Shown here piece by piece: positions 47,641-58,410 of a stretch of DNA of 64,000 nucleotides. The DNA comes from Biscogniauxia marginata (Eukaryota; Ascomycota; Sordariomycetes; Xylariales; Xylariaceae). The stretch spans positions 682,001 through 746,000 of the forward strand of contig MU404057.1 in the NCBI GenBank assembly GCA_022695795.1. The letters run 5' to 3'. Position 1 is the first letter of the stretch; every line of letters begins with the position of its first letter. The position numbers and the translations under genes were made by a program. A model generated the notes under the pieces. That model did not search any database, had not been told where the DNA came from, and saw nothing but the letters and a program-made list of their open reading frames with translations.

Positions 47641-48834
47641 CTAGTAGCCTCGTTGGTATTGCGCCAGGTCGATCTTCTGCTGTGTGGTGGGTGAGATGCG
47701 GCGCAGTTCCTCTAGGGGCGTCTGTCCAGACTCTCTTTGGAGTTTGAATTGTTCGTAGAGGCCGCCTACGAATTACTAGTCAGATTGCTTAGTTGAACTA
47801 AGGTGTGGAAACCTCTACGGATAGGATTATACTTGGTATAACATACCTTTGGTATTCGTGGAGACTAGTTGCTGAACAACGCGATAGAGCCCATCATATC
47901 GGATGCCACATTCCGGAAGCCAGGAGCTATCCTTGGTTGAAGCAGCCATTCCACCGGATCGTAAAACACGCACCGGTAGCCCTGTTCGTAACGAAGCTTT
48001 TAGTGCCAAGGTTCCTCCAGACGACGCGACTGGACTGTGCGGATCATCGTTGCTATGGCTGTTCGAGCCTGAATAATAGAGGGTGTCTCCGTGGTCTTTG
48101 TCGAGATCTTCGTAAGCATCAGCTACGATAATGGAATACGCGCCAGTAATTTGATTGCCCGAAATGCCACCAACTGGCATGCCGTGTGCACCACGGTGAA
48201 GAGCCACCAGCTGAGTAGCGAACCAGGCACCGAGGGGGATGCCATTGTGTCCATATACTTTTGCTGACTTCTTCGGAAAACGTGGGTCGAGACGGTAGAC
48301 CTTCCTGCCGTTGTGTCCATGAACCATGATTACACCGTGCATGATACCTTCCTGTCCGTAAATAGCGTGATCCGGAGGTGGTAGCGCAGTCTCCAGTGTG
48401 GGTGTTCCCTCGGCGGCCACTGGAGTTACGAGACCAACACCAACGGAATCCTGATCATTGTCAATGGTCTCATCATCCACGATAGCACCGGCACCCCAGT
48501 TATCATCACTCCACTTCTCATAAAGCACCCGGGCTTTCTGCTTGATATCATCGGGAAGTTTAATTCGAGGGTCATCGAACAGCAGCTTCATTATCGTCTC
48601 CATGTTGTATCTTGTCTTGATCTCTGGCGTCATGTCGAGGCTAGTATCCATCCAGTCCAGATACATCCTAGCTCTCTTATATCGCCCTCTAAACTCGTCG
48701 TTATCCTCGGGGGGGATGCTTCTTAAGCTTTTACTCTTTATGGCGAGGAAGGTAAGATTCCTTCCCTCGACTCTCATATGTCGATCTCGCTCCTCCTTAC
48801 TGTTGCCTACGAGAAAGACTTCTATGCTCTCCAT
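47641..48834 (-). CDS. Stand-alone SRA-YDG domain protein
   Basis: Two exons: 48834-47847 and 47765-47641, with an 81-nt phase-1 intron (GTATGT donor, CGTAG acceptor); 370 aa. Residues 1-150 are helical and charged (a possible dimerisation or linker region). The SRA domain covers about 192-345: VYGHNGIPLGAW, a VALHRGAHGMPVGGISG block, GAYSIIVADAYEDLDKDHGD, LYYSGS, LALKASLRTGLPVRVLR, and IRYDGLYRVV with the YDG signature. The second exon supplies the closing GGLYEQFKLQRE strand, confirming the splice. SRA domains bind modified cytosine in DNA, flipping the base out (UHRF1, plant SUVH, bacterial McrBC-like systems). There is no RING, SET or nuclease domain here, so it is a reader-only protein. 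The actual ligand in this fungus is unknown. Confidence 0.9.
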
Positions 48835-49703
48835 TGGAAATTAGAAGTTCACTGGACTTCTTTTAGAATATTCCTTGTACTAAGATGTCTTCCAAAGAGA
48901 AGCGTGCGTGGAACTGGACTAGTGATATTCGACGTGGAAAAACGAAAGAGGCTTAGGTATAATAGGATTAAGGAGAGGACTCCTCGGGAAGCGTGTATAA
49001 GGTAGGTAGTCGTGTGAGTTAATCTATCGGAAGACATGTTGCATTCATGATTTCTACATTTGATATATCGCCGTGCACGGTCCACGTCGATCCACTCTTT
49101 TGCCACTGTTAGGCAGGCACGTCTTTCTATAGATTATGCAGGTGTCTTCTTTCCGTCTGTCACTTTGGGTACTTGCATTACATGTATTTACTACCCAAGG
49201 ATCATTCTTGTGCTATTTCGTAGGTAACTTACACAATACTCTCTCGATACCTATGCATGAATTGGGTTAGTGACTAGACTTAAACGCCTTGAATATTACA
49301 TCAAGATAGGTGTTTTACATGTCTTTTTTGAGAAGTTGACCATACATTATCGAATTCGCAAGCCAAACGCCACCGGCCCCTTTTTTCCTATAATGCGATG
49401 CCCTTGCCTATGAAAATGGCCCTCCTTCAATGATAGCTGTTTGTATCTGGACCTCCATCTACCGCCGTAGGCATTTACTCAGCAAAAGTGATATGAATGA
49501 CAAGACTTTTATTCGGAACCAACAACGCCACCTACATGAAGAAGGAGTGGCATGTGGCAAGTGGCAAGTTTCCCTTGCGTGAGGTAGACTGCTGCGCCTA
49601 CATCATTATGTATGCACCCGCCTCCAAATTGAGATGCCCGCGACGGGAGTGCATGCAGAAGTACTCTGCCGTCAAGCATATGCAGGTTGGGTTGTACCCG
49701 GCT
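48835..49703. other. 0.87-kb intergenic region
   Basis: Promoter side of the SRA-YDG gene and 3' flank of the acetyltransferase gene, both on the minus strand. The sequence is T-rich near 49140-49250. No open frame of interest. Confidence 0.55.
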
Positions 49704-51293
49704 TTAGCCAAGGAAATTGTTGATACTGCCTCCGACATTCTTAAGGTCGAGAAGAAATGTATCGTGGCCAAACATACTCTGCTCCTCGCTCAGCTCAACA
49801 TGAGAGACGTTCCTATTGCCCGCTAAGCGTAACGCATTGGCAACTTCTCGTTGTTGCCAGGCAGGGAAGAGGATGTCACTAGCGACACCCATCACAAGCG
49901 TAGGGGTATCTCTTAGCGAAGATAAGCCAACAATGAGGTCTTCGGGCGGTCGCGCGTCAATTGGTATAGGTGAAATGACATCGCCCATGTTGGACTCGGC
50001 TCCAGCCTGAGGTTGCTCGGCATAGGGAGCGTCTGGTAGTGTAAGACTGCAAGACGGATCGTTCGGTTGTGGTTGAGATCCAGATTGAATGAGTTTCTCC
50101 TGCGCGGTCCGTCTTTGGGCAGCTGCTTGCTGATTCTCTCGGCCCAAATCAAATAGGTCCATTGCCTTGCTTACATACAAGAGACTGTTAGGGTCGTAAG
50201 TCAAGCAGAACTTCTCACCCGCGTGATCCAGATAAGTCTCAATTAGGAAGTCTGGGCATAGTGCAGGTGGCTTTGCCGGGTCTGCTCTTCTCCGGCCAAA
50301 CCTCTGTTCCCACTCTGGACCGGAACGGTATGTGACCGTCGCAATTTCTCTTGCAAGCTTCATACCCGCATGCGGGGGTACTTTGCCATAGTAGAAACCA
50401 CGATTCCAATTGGGATCCATCATGAGAACTTGCCGTTGCGTGTGGCGCATAGCAATACTGTAGGGATGACTTCGTGCGCAACCACTGATAGATACGATCC
50501 GGCCAACTCTCGATGGGAAGAGCACACCGGCAGCTAACGATTGCATGCCTCCCATACTGGACCCGACGCTCGCATACAGCTTTTCAACACCGAGGTGATC
50601 GAGCAATCTGAATTGCGCCCTGACCATATCCTCCATGGTTAAGATCGGGAATCGAGTCGCATATTTCTGGCCGTCTGCTGGATCAATGCTGCTTGGCCCT
50701 GTTGATCCGAAGCACCCGCCAATGACGTTGGTACATATGACGAAATACTTGTTGGTATCGATGCATCCTCCGGGCCCAATAAACTTCTCCCACCACCCCG
50801 GCTGGGGGTTGCTCTCAGTCGAATGCGCATGCGACGAGGCAGATAGGCCGGTGTGTAGCAGGATCACATTCGACTTGTCGGCATTCAAATTTCCCCACGT
50901 CTCGTATGCGATGTCGAACCCAGGTAATATACCACCCCAATCGAGAAGGAAAGGGTCTTGGGAGTGGAATATTTCCGTGGCGCCGGTAGTGTAAGCCGGT
51001 TCGGGTCCCGACGACAGTGATCGAGCTTCTAGGTTTGCGGATCTTGTCTCGAGCGCATCGAGGCAAGGAAATGCCATTGCGGGGTTGGAGGCTTCGCCCT
51101 GGCTCGCTCCCGAGCGCCTAGCAGGTTGCGAGTGTAAAACCCGTGCTCCATGGCGTAGACTCGAGGTTCTCAGTATTGCCGGCGAGGATACTCGATTGCG
51201 GAATTGCGCTGTTGGAGAGACAACTTCGGAGGGCGGATGAAAGCAAGCAGAAACACGGCGCAGAGCCGCCGCGCCGTATCTTTGCGTTTTCAT
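49704..51293 (-). CDS. cysA: Mitochondrial serine O-acetyltransferase, MetX alpha/beta-hydrolase family (CysA-type)
   Basis: Single-exon ORF of 529 aa; the first in-frame ATG is at 51293 ([14 protein letters not shown]), and the open frame extends upstream only from a TTG. The first 60 residues are rich in Arg, Ser and Ala with no acidic residues before position 20, as in a mitochondrial presequence. FPCLD at 75-79 and [12 protein letters not shown] fit the serine- rather than homoserine-acetyltransferase branch. The catalytic nucleophile is Ser246 in GSSMGGMQS, with Asp473 in SDILFP and His510 in GHDTF. The long [24 protein letters not shown] helix is typical of the family. A Gln/Pro-rich insert sits at about 389-458. 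The enzyme makes O-acetylserine from serine and acetyl-CoA for cysteine synthesis. Assignment over homoserine O-acetyltransferase (Met2) is inference from these motifs. Confidence 0.85.
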   Translation of the reverse strand: MKTQRYGAAALRRVSACFHPPSEVVSPTAQFRNRVSSPAILRTSSLRHGARVLHSQPARRSGASQGEASNPAMAFPCLDALETRSANLEARSLSSGPEPAYTTGATEIFHSQDPFLLDWGGILPGFDIAYETWGNLNADKSNVILLHTGLSASSHAHSTESNPQPGWWEKFIGPGGCIDTNKYFVICTNVIGGCFGSTGPSSIDPADGQKYATRFPILTMEDMVRAQFRLLDHLGVEKLYASVGSSMGGMQSLAAGVLFPSRVGRIVSISGCARSHPYSIAMRHTQRQVLMMDPNWNRGFYYGKVPPHAGMKLAREIATVTYRSGPEWEQRFGRRRADPAKPPALCPDFLIETYLDHAGEKFCLTYDPNSLLYVSKAMDLFDLGRENQQAAAQRRTAQEKLIQSGSQPQPNDPSCSLTLPDAPYAEQPQAGAESNMGDVISPIPIDARPPEDLIVGLSSLRDTPTLVMGVASDILFPAWQQREVANALRLAGNRNVSHVELSEEQSMFGHDTFLLDLKNVGGSINNFLG

Positions 51294-52126
51294 GATGGCT
51301 GTAGTACGAATTGAGAGGGGTTCCAATCTCGAATAGGCCGCAGTCTCGAGATATTTCTCTTTTCCATCGTATAGTTTGTAAGCTGGCAAACTTCTCTAAG
51401 TTCCACTTAATAACAAAAGATGCCGAACTGGCAGCAGCCCCGATCGGAGCAGTTCGTACAATCCCCCCACCTTTTAGTGCATGGTCCGAGCTTGACTCTA
51501 GCGCTCCATGCCTTAGATCCGTTACATACCTGCATTCGAGCTCACATTTATGCGGAATATGATGTCACCCACCCATCATTAGGTACCTACCGAGACAGCC
51601 ACGTTGGAGAGGCGGATAGGTTACATGTACTCATGAGCTCCAAAGTAGGCATATTAAGTAGGCACCTATTAATTCATAATTGCATGTCACAGGTACCTAC
51701 ATAATCTATTGCGTTAGCCAAGCAGGTACAGACATGACGGTACCTACCTATGGGTCCGAATGGGTAGGTATATAATTCTAGATTGTCATATGATAATTAG
51801 GTTCCCATTTACTGTACCTACCTCTTATTACACCTAAGCAATTACGTAGGTAGGTACGTGGTACCTCAGGTGATACCTGTTATATGAATAAGTTCAGCCA
51901 ATTGAAAGCTAAGTGAATCATCCGCTAATGACATACCTGACGTATCCATTGCTTCTACTGTGTGCCACTTAAAAAGCCCAACAGCCCACTCCCGTCCTTT
52001 GTCTTTACATGCACTCCCACCATTAGAACTCCTCGACTCTGTAAACACCAGCCCCGCACGACGAAACGCCTACGCATACCAATAAGAAATATATACCCAA
52101 GCAAACCGCACATTCCTACACCAATC
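51294..52126. other. Divergent promoter region rich in TAGGTAC words
   Basis: About 830 bp between the acetyltransferase gene (minus) and the next gene (plus). It contains a dense cluster of GGTACCTACC, TAGGTAGGTAC and related words at 51580-51880. No gene was seen. Confidence 0.55.
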
Positions 52127-53244
52127 ATGATCCCTCACTGGGGAGGCGCTCGTATTCCTTCGAGGAGAATACCCCTCGTACCTAGGTCACAGCAGCCACA
52201 AGGGGCATCAGTCTTGACAAACGCCTATGAACGTAGCCCGGTAGATTGCCTTGAGGTAAAGAGGGTCGTCGCGAAGGCTACAAGCTTCCCGCCTGAATTA
52301 GTAGATATAATAATGGATTTTGCTGAGTATTGGGCCTGTTCTGTCTCGAGCATCGATTATACGCAACTCCGGGCAAGACGCCATACGATTACCGGTGGGC
52401 GCCCTAGCGAAGATGAAATGCTGGTAAGTCGATATACTATATCCATCCATCTGTACACCGTTGTTTCTGCTAACACGATACTCGTAGCTTCGCACTCCGC
52501 CCTTAGGGCTCACTAAATGGCGCCCATCAAGCGAAGAGCTTTGGCGATCACAAGCTGCCCCCCGTCCGCTCCAAGAAGAGTACTCGCAATCGCGACTGAA
52601 GGACTTCGCTACTGGGCCGAAGGATACCCTAGAACACCCAGCACGTAGAATTGTCTTTGATATCACGAGTCACGACCAAGGACATGGTGGCGTGCCTGAG
52701 GACCGCTATACTTATCATCACTCATTCACTTGGTTTGATGCTGGGCTAGATCGATTCGATATGAAGAACGAATGTAGGAGCTAGAAAAACCTCTACTACT
52801 AAAATACTCTATGCTGACGTGCATCTAGGCCCTCAAGACTGTAAAGATCGAGAAGATTCTGAGTCTGCAGGTACCCCTTCAGATACCCCTTCAGATATCC
52901 CAACGTGCGCGATACGCCCCGTATGGCCTCCTTTGAAGGAAAATGCTGCCGGATATCACCATGAACTTTACTCCCCTGCGGATCGTGTGATACAGCGAAA
53001 TAAGCTCGCAGATGGTGCATGGCAGCATCACCATGTTGAATGGTCATGGTCCGACGACATCGACCCAGAATCCACTGCCGGCCAGGAATTAGATGATGCG
53101 GGTCGGGGGACTGCCACTGGGAATGGGGAGTTCGTCAGAAATTTGAAGTTGGGTGATATGATCACGATATGGGGTCGTGCAAGATTCGGTGCATGGGCGA
53201 ATCATATCGAGGCATTGAAGGTCCAGGTCTACTGGGCCGTCTGA
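52127..53244 (+). CDS. Uncharacterised fungal protein, three exons
   Basis: Exons 52127-52423, 52488-52773 and 52829-53244; introns of 64 (phase 0) and 55 nt (phase 1; donor GTAGGA is weak); 332 aa. ATG at 52127 is the first in frame. After a basic start comes LEVKRVVAKATSFPPELVDI, then a helical block (IIMDFAEYWAC). Exon 2 gives RRIVFDITSHDQG and SFTWFDAGLDRF. Exon 3 carries Gln-Arg-Asn before a HHHVEWSWSDDID block, TGNGEFVRNLKLGDMITIWG and a VQVYWAV end. The order of these blocks is common in Pezizomycotina proteins without known function; the last part looks like a beta-rich domain. The exons join in frame only with these sites, which supports the model. No catalytic motif is visible. An F-box-like FPPELVDIIMD helix is possible but weak. 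Confidence 0.75.
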
Positions 53245-53916
53245 GTTCATCTGCGTGTTGGTCATAATACAGAATGGAGGTAGATTGACGTAAAGTCCCT
53301 ATTAAAACCATCGATAGTAGTATTAAGTAATGAACAGGAAGGTTTCTAATATATGGTCTCTATGATACAGGTTCTCTTTTAGACATACTCTAGGTTATAG
53401 ATACGATAATAGTATAATCTTTCCGACACGTAATGCTCCCCATCTCTCAAGGCTCCTCATCGACAAATTGATTCAAAAAAATTTTATGCCATAACGCCCG
53501 AGAAATGTTGCTTACCTGCCCATTAGTGATACAAAGATTTGGTAATAGTGGTAATATATAAATTGAGAGTTACCTCCTACTGTTTATATCTACAAGCGTT
53601 ACATAACGGGAAGGCCTGTACCTTTGAACCAACCAATATCCTCAAATATAAACGGGTATCATGCATTTCAATAAAGGAGTTCATTGTGTTGGTGTCATGC
53701 GGCGCCACCCTACTAAAGTTATGTCATGTCTTGTCCAACGCTCAAGCTCGCTCACGCAACAGCTCGACCAATGTAGATTAAAAACAATATCATAACGAGT
53801 CTGAAGTCAAATTATAATTGGTCAAGTCTCTATCTAATAACGCGCACAACTCCTAGTTTATTTATATGGGGTGTTAAAGGACTATTTTAAGCGCATAATA
53901 AACTGAGAGTGATAAT
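53245..53916. other. AT-rich intergenic DNA
   Basis: A low-GC stretch after the three-exon gene with no supported gene on either strand. An 80-codon frame at 53539-53781 has no recognisable character. Confidence 0.55.
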
Positions 53917-54360
53917 TTATAGGGTCACTATCAGACAGAATAATCGCTAGAGAGCTCCCCTTAGTCCCTTCGAGGCGTATACGACCCTGGTCTACTTAAT
54001 TTACTTTAGATCTCGTCCTTTAGGCCCGCTAGCCTCGAGTTTGGCCTTTCAGACCCCTAGCAGCTCGGTATCGTAGTAGTCGATTATCTACTGGCAGTCC
54101 TTACAAAAGTAGATGCAGATCGGGTTTAGTCACCTACAATCTTTGTATGACGCCGAAACTCACTACGCGTGGTAAAGGTGTTAGTCTACAAACTACTGTT
54201 TCTTGCAAGATGGCTAGATGGGAGAACCTGCGATGTAGGTCAGTGGGTGCTAGTCATACAGCTGAGGATCGTGACGCCCCATGCTAGGTATCAGAGGATA
54301 ATAATATCGTGGATTCAACTTGCAATGATGTAAATCGTTGAAGCTGAGGAGAGTGCACAT
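53917..54360 (-). pseudogene. Probable RIP-degraded gene remnant (about 148 codons, no frameshift)
   Basis: Read on the minus strand from an ATG at 54360, one frame stays protein-like for about 148 codons (MCTLLSFNDLHHCK at the start; IYFCKDCQ and IIDYYDTELLG in the middle; TRVVYASKGLRG near the end). It is interrupted by about twelve stop codons: seven TAG, two TAA and three TGA. TAG and TAA are what CAG, CAA or TGG become under C-to-T or G-to-A change in CpA/TpG context, the RIP signature. No frameshift is needed. Several cysteines are spaced like a small Cys-containing fungal protein. It is AT-rich relative to the confirmed genes nearby. The family is not recognised, and the residue-level impression of a protein could be partly chance, hence moderate confidence. 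Confidence 0.45.
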
Positions 54361-55800
54361 GAGAGACATGGATGCTAGACTTCTTAGTCAGCCTGCTTAC
54401 TTAGAAGCAAGGCGAGAAACCTCGCTAGGTCACGGAACAAAAATTAACCCATAGTATATCTAAAGACAAGCCTTATATGTTGGAGAATCCTAGGTGATTA
54501 TTAGAGAAATGGTGAGAGAAATCATATTATAAACAAGATAAAAAGCCACGGAAGATATGAGAAATGGTAACAACTAAAGTTGACAGGTCTAACAATTACT
54601 ATATTATAAGACATACATGATTCTTTTAGAGGTGAAGGGGTGATTATGTGAAGTAGAAGAATTATTTTGATTGCGAATAAATAACGAAGTCTTGACTAGG
54701 TTGTATATTAACAGCCGATCTTAGACCATAATTCTCGCTTCATATCTTATAGAAAAAGAGGGTATGATGATCCAGGAAGGGTCTTAAGCTCAACAGCTTG
54801 CCAGCTATGTAAGATTCCGTCGACGTACCTCATAAAAATTTAGTTAAAGTGCATCGAGAGACTATTCAGGCTATGGGCTTTGACTCTCTGTTTATGCTTA
54901 AGGCTCGGAAGTTCCCGATCACGATGAGGCTCAATGAACCGCTAAAAAAAAGACGGCAGGGCAGGCAGTCGAAGAAGAACCCAGAGTGGCGAACTTCTAT
55001 ATCCTTGTTATGTCATGTGTCAAGATAGCTGACTAGTTCTCATTCTAGGGTTGTATGTTGGAATACCGTAGGTTCGGGCTTAGATATAGAGTTTCTTTGC
55101 CTGTATAAATATCCCGCTCCTTGTCGGCATGGTAGTCCGTTAACCGGACAAGTATGTAATACATCGGTCCTGCTTTTATTAATATATTTTAGGTACTGTC
55201 GTAAGAAAGAGGGTGGAGTTTCCATGATGTACGCTCTCGACTCAAATTGAAACATCTAGGTCTAGGTTCGTAGGCGAGTCACCATATTCGGCCGGCCCTG
55301 TGAGGTGCTACAAGGAGTCTTATGACTTGCCATCTTTTCTCTTTTGGTTTCTTCGTTTTAATTTTGCTGACATATTTCCACGTGAACGGATAATTTTAAA
55401 GGTTTCTCGTCCTCCTCGAGACGGATAGTTGCTCCAACAAATCCATCTTGTGCCGTCCGAGCTGACCGTGGTTAGGTCCCGCGTGCTCCCAGATAATTTT
55501 CATTCCCAACTTCTCTAGATTTATCACACTACCGATTGCTTCATTTGCGAATGTCTGATCCTTGTAACATTGTTTTTCACCGACATACGACTCGCGAAGT
55601 CCGACTGCGAGGCCTTACATTATTTCATTTGGGCAGTTGTTGGGACGTGAGATACATATTGTCTCGACGTCCCCGCTAATACCTAAGCTATTCCCAACCT
55701 TAACTATCGAGATTCTTATTACACGTCTCCGGAATATATTGATTCCCTAGGTATACGAACTCAACTACGCCCTACGGAACTCGATTCTAACATCCCAAGG
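54361..55800. other. AT-rich intergenic DNA with possible coding scraps
   Basis: A 70-codon open frame on the plus strand (about 54810-55028) includes MGFDSLFMLKARKFPITMRL and a basic tail, and a 71-aa ATG frame exists on the minus strand (55040-55255). Neither is recognised. They may be remnants of a repeat or gene decaying like the neighbour at 53917-54360. Confidence 0.4.
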
Positions 55801-56694
55801 ATGGGCCCATCACAGCTGATACCTATGGCGACCTACGAAGATGGCAAAAATATATGCGCCTCTATCATTCACTTTGGAGTAGACCCGTGGAAAGACAACA
55901 ATCACGACGAGCCTCCTACGGTATACCTGGACAGTCAGAGTGGCAGAACCTTTCAGCAATGCCAAATATGGCTATCTAGAGACAATGCCCACCACTCCTA
56001 TCCAGGCGATATGGTGCGTGCCCTCGTGGGCAAGCTGTCGGAGCCTCAGTTGAGGCAGGCTTTATGGGCCTGGGCGCGAGATGCGACCTGGCAGGACGAT
56101 TACGCTATGATCTATGTTACCGCACCCGACACCAACCAAGGTGGATCGAAGGAGGGACTATTGCGCATGGCACTCTCCGTCGTGCATCAACTCATACCCT
56201 GGCTACCGAGAAATTATCCTCACTACTTCCGCGAGCTGTATCCAGAATCTACAGACACCGCAAGTATCAAATTAGTCCTAGAGCTATTAGAGAAGTTCCC
56301 GCCGTTAGATATCGGAAGGCGGAAGCTTTGCTGCATAGTTGACAGGGTTACTCGGTTTCGGAATCTAGAAGACGATCTGGATATGTTCAATACGCTCCTC
56401 ACTCTCCACTCCGTCTTCACTATGAAAAACAAAGGACGCCTTCTCTTTTCCGATCACGAAGAAACCCGGGGGTTCTATGCTGAAGCCGGTTGTTCTGTTG
56501 AAATAGGTCCGACAGGTTGGCTCAGTGATAGAAGCCATGACTATCATGGCATACCTCCACTTTACGAGGAATCAGACTGGGCCCCGGCTCCGAAAAAGGA
56601 GGATGGGGGCAATGGTTTTGAGGAGGATTTTATTTGTTTAGTACAAAAACATCTCCTTGATGCAATTTCTATCACCAACACCGAGTTGCTTTAG
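55801..56694 (+). CDS. NACHT-core-like relic protein, hypothetical (no Walker A)
   Basis: Single-exon ORF of 297 aa with two possible starts (Met 1 or Met 9). The middle, GGSKEGLLRMALSVVHQLIP followed by LPRNYPHYFREL, resembles the stretch after the P-loop in fungal NACHT/STAND proteins. RRKLCCIVDRVTRF at about 180-193 looks like the strand-plus-acid Walker B segment, and DMFNTLLTLHSVF follows it as expected. No GxxxxGK[ST] P-loop is present before it, so it is unlikely to hydrolyse NTP by itself. A tail rich in acidic residues (about 270-285) ends the protein. It shares the layout of the ORF at 57745, suggesting related origin. Function unknown; the NACHT link is inference from pattern, not from a search. 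Confidence 0.5.
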   Translation: MGPSQLIPMATYEDGKNICASIIHFGVDPWKDNNHDEPPTVYLDSQSGRTFQQCQIWLSRDNAHHSYPGDMVRALVGKLSEPQLRQALWAWARDATWQDDYAMIYVTAPDTNQGGSKEGLLRMALSVVHQLIPWLPRNYPHYFRELYPESTDTASIKLVLELLEKFPPLDIGRRKLCCIVDRVTRFRNLEDDLDMFNTLLTLHSVFTMKNKGRLLFSDHEETRGFYAEAGCSVEIGPTGWLSDRSHDYHGIPPLYEESDWAPAPKKEDGGNGFEEDFICLVQKHLLDAISITNTELL

Positions 56695-57744
56695 TATTTA
56701 TGATGCAGGCTGATCCTTAGCATTAGAAGCATCTCTGCGGGTTGATATAGCTTAGCATATTCTCTAATTTATTTAAGACTATTATATTCTCCTAAGACTA
56801 TGAACGGTCATCACTAACCGGTGACTATCTGCTAATGGTGTGGGTCTTGGGATGAATGTTCGGTGTGAGTATAAATATTAGTTAACTAGCTGACTCAGAC
56901 ACTAGTAGAAAAGTGCATGCATCACCAATACGAAGTTGTCTTATGTTCCGTACATAAACAGCGTGTGACTCCCAAACCTAATGTAGGGCGTATTTAAGGC
57001 TCTGTAATCAACCGTAATCACTATGCCAGTGAAGTGACACAAGATATATGCCACTTTTCCCGGACTATCTTGGAGCCTAGTTGGGATCATCCTATTCAGA
57101 AGATGGCCTTCAGGCTATGATAACTACCTAAACAGTAGATTTCATGACAGCTTTTTAAATGCAACTTGTTGTAGTTTTGTTGCCTAGTAGGTACTGGTGG
57201 GTGGTATACAAGTTCTATCCGAGCACAAGGAAGCTTCTGTTGTACTAATGAACAGTAAGATTAGGTAGCTACACAAAAGTGAAAGTGGCGCACAATGTCG
57301 TTGTTGGTTTTATGAGGAATATTCGAGAAACCTTGATTCATGTTAGCTGGGCCCTTGGAAAATTAGACAAAAAACAGCCTGATCCCGTCAAGGGAGTGAA
57401 CGGGTGCACAATGACTGAGAGTGGTGGTAATATAGGGTCCCTGGCAGATCCCGTGGTGTTTTGTTAAGACATGTTTGTTGAAAAATGGAGCTATGCCTCC
57501 TGCTACACTGTCCTACTAGGCCCTCCTAACAGACTTACTCTTGGACTAACCTAATCATCCTGTTCTCATATCTTCGTCGCATATCAATAATGTTGCCATA
57601 ACCCTCTGATTATAAACAGCCTAGATATCTTCGTGTTTAGGCTTCTTCGACTGACTTCCCTGGATCTTACTCTTCTCAGAAAAAATCACGGCAGATCCCA
57701 CCAAACATATCATACGCCCTTAGGGAATCTAAGCCTCACCTGCG
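56695..57744. other. 1-kb AT-rich intergenic DNA
   Basis: No gene was seen. A 24-nt segment near 56910 (ATCACCAATACGAAGTTGTC) resembles the 3' end of the preceding ORF (ATCACCAACACCGAGTTGCT, near 56672), possibly a small decayed duplication. Confidence 0.45.
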
Positions 57745-58410
57745 ATGGCGCCCCTCGATCTTTACCGTAACTCAATCTTGGAGCGTGCTGATGTCTATGG
57801 AGCAGCCTACGGCGTCTCTATAAACGATTTGCAAAGGCCGTTCTGGTGGCCCGGTAATCAACTGAAGAGCTGCTCGCAACAGTTCGAGAGTTTGGGGGCT
57901 CAAATGACTATCATCAATGCAAAGAGTGTCGCCTACGCATACCTTTTAGCATATTGTTTTGCCATCGAAACAATTCTCGGGAAGCAAGTACCACGGCAGT
58001 CCTTTGAAGCTCTCCGACAGATACACCCGGTACTCCTAGTCGCCCCAGATAGAGATGATTCTCAGCCTCTGGAGACCCTTGATAGCCTTACCAAGAGTCT
58101 GCTTCAAGAGTTGCGGACGCTTGTCCCATCAGATACACTCAACCTCCCAGGTTACACACCTCAGCACTGGAACCTTAGGGTTAATATTAATGAGAGACTA
58201 CAAGTTTTGGAAAGCCTCGAGAGCTTGAGCTCTCCTTACTTAGGTACCCAAAAACGGTTATGCCTCGTCGTCAACATTGACCGTGCAGAAAACGAGGCAA
58301 CGATAGGGGATGTGAAGCGGTTTATCAAAGTTCTCAAGCGACTTCTCGTGGATAAAAACATGGCGGATGTGTTACTCTTATCCAGCTCCCGTTACGTTGT
58401 ACCCGTGTAA
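57745..58410 (+). CDS. NACHT-core-like relic protein, hypothetical (no Walker A)
   Basis: Single-exon ORF of 221 aa from an ATG. The front half is helical (YAYLLAYCFAIETILG). DSLTKSLLQELRTLVP at about 112-127 precedes a Walker-B-like strand, KRLCLVVNIDRAEN (about 172-185), then VKRFIKVLKRLLVDKN and a final VLLLSSSRYVVPV. That last strand with Ser-Ser-Arg resembles the sensor/SSRP strand in fungal NACHT proteins (LLTSR type). As in the ORF at 55801, no Walker A motif is present. The order of segments parallels that protein, so they may be relatives or fragments of one decayed family. Function unknown. Confidence 0.45.
   Translation: MAPLDLYRNSILERADVYGAAYGVSINDLQRPFWWPGNQLKSCSQQFESLGAQMTIINAKSVAYAYLLAYCFAIETILGKQVPRQSFEALRQIHPVLLVAPDRDDSQPLETLDSLTKSLLQELRTLVPSDTLNLPGYTPQHWNLRVNINERLQVLESLESLSSPYLGTQKRLCLVVNIDRAENEATIGDVKRFIKVLKRLLVDKNMADVLLLSSSRYVVPV

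Noticed and set aside
49497..49826. 109-codon plus-strand open frame
   Set aside because: It lies antisense to the C-terminal part of the serine acetyltransferase gene and has no domain of its own; a shadow frame.
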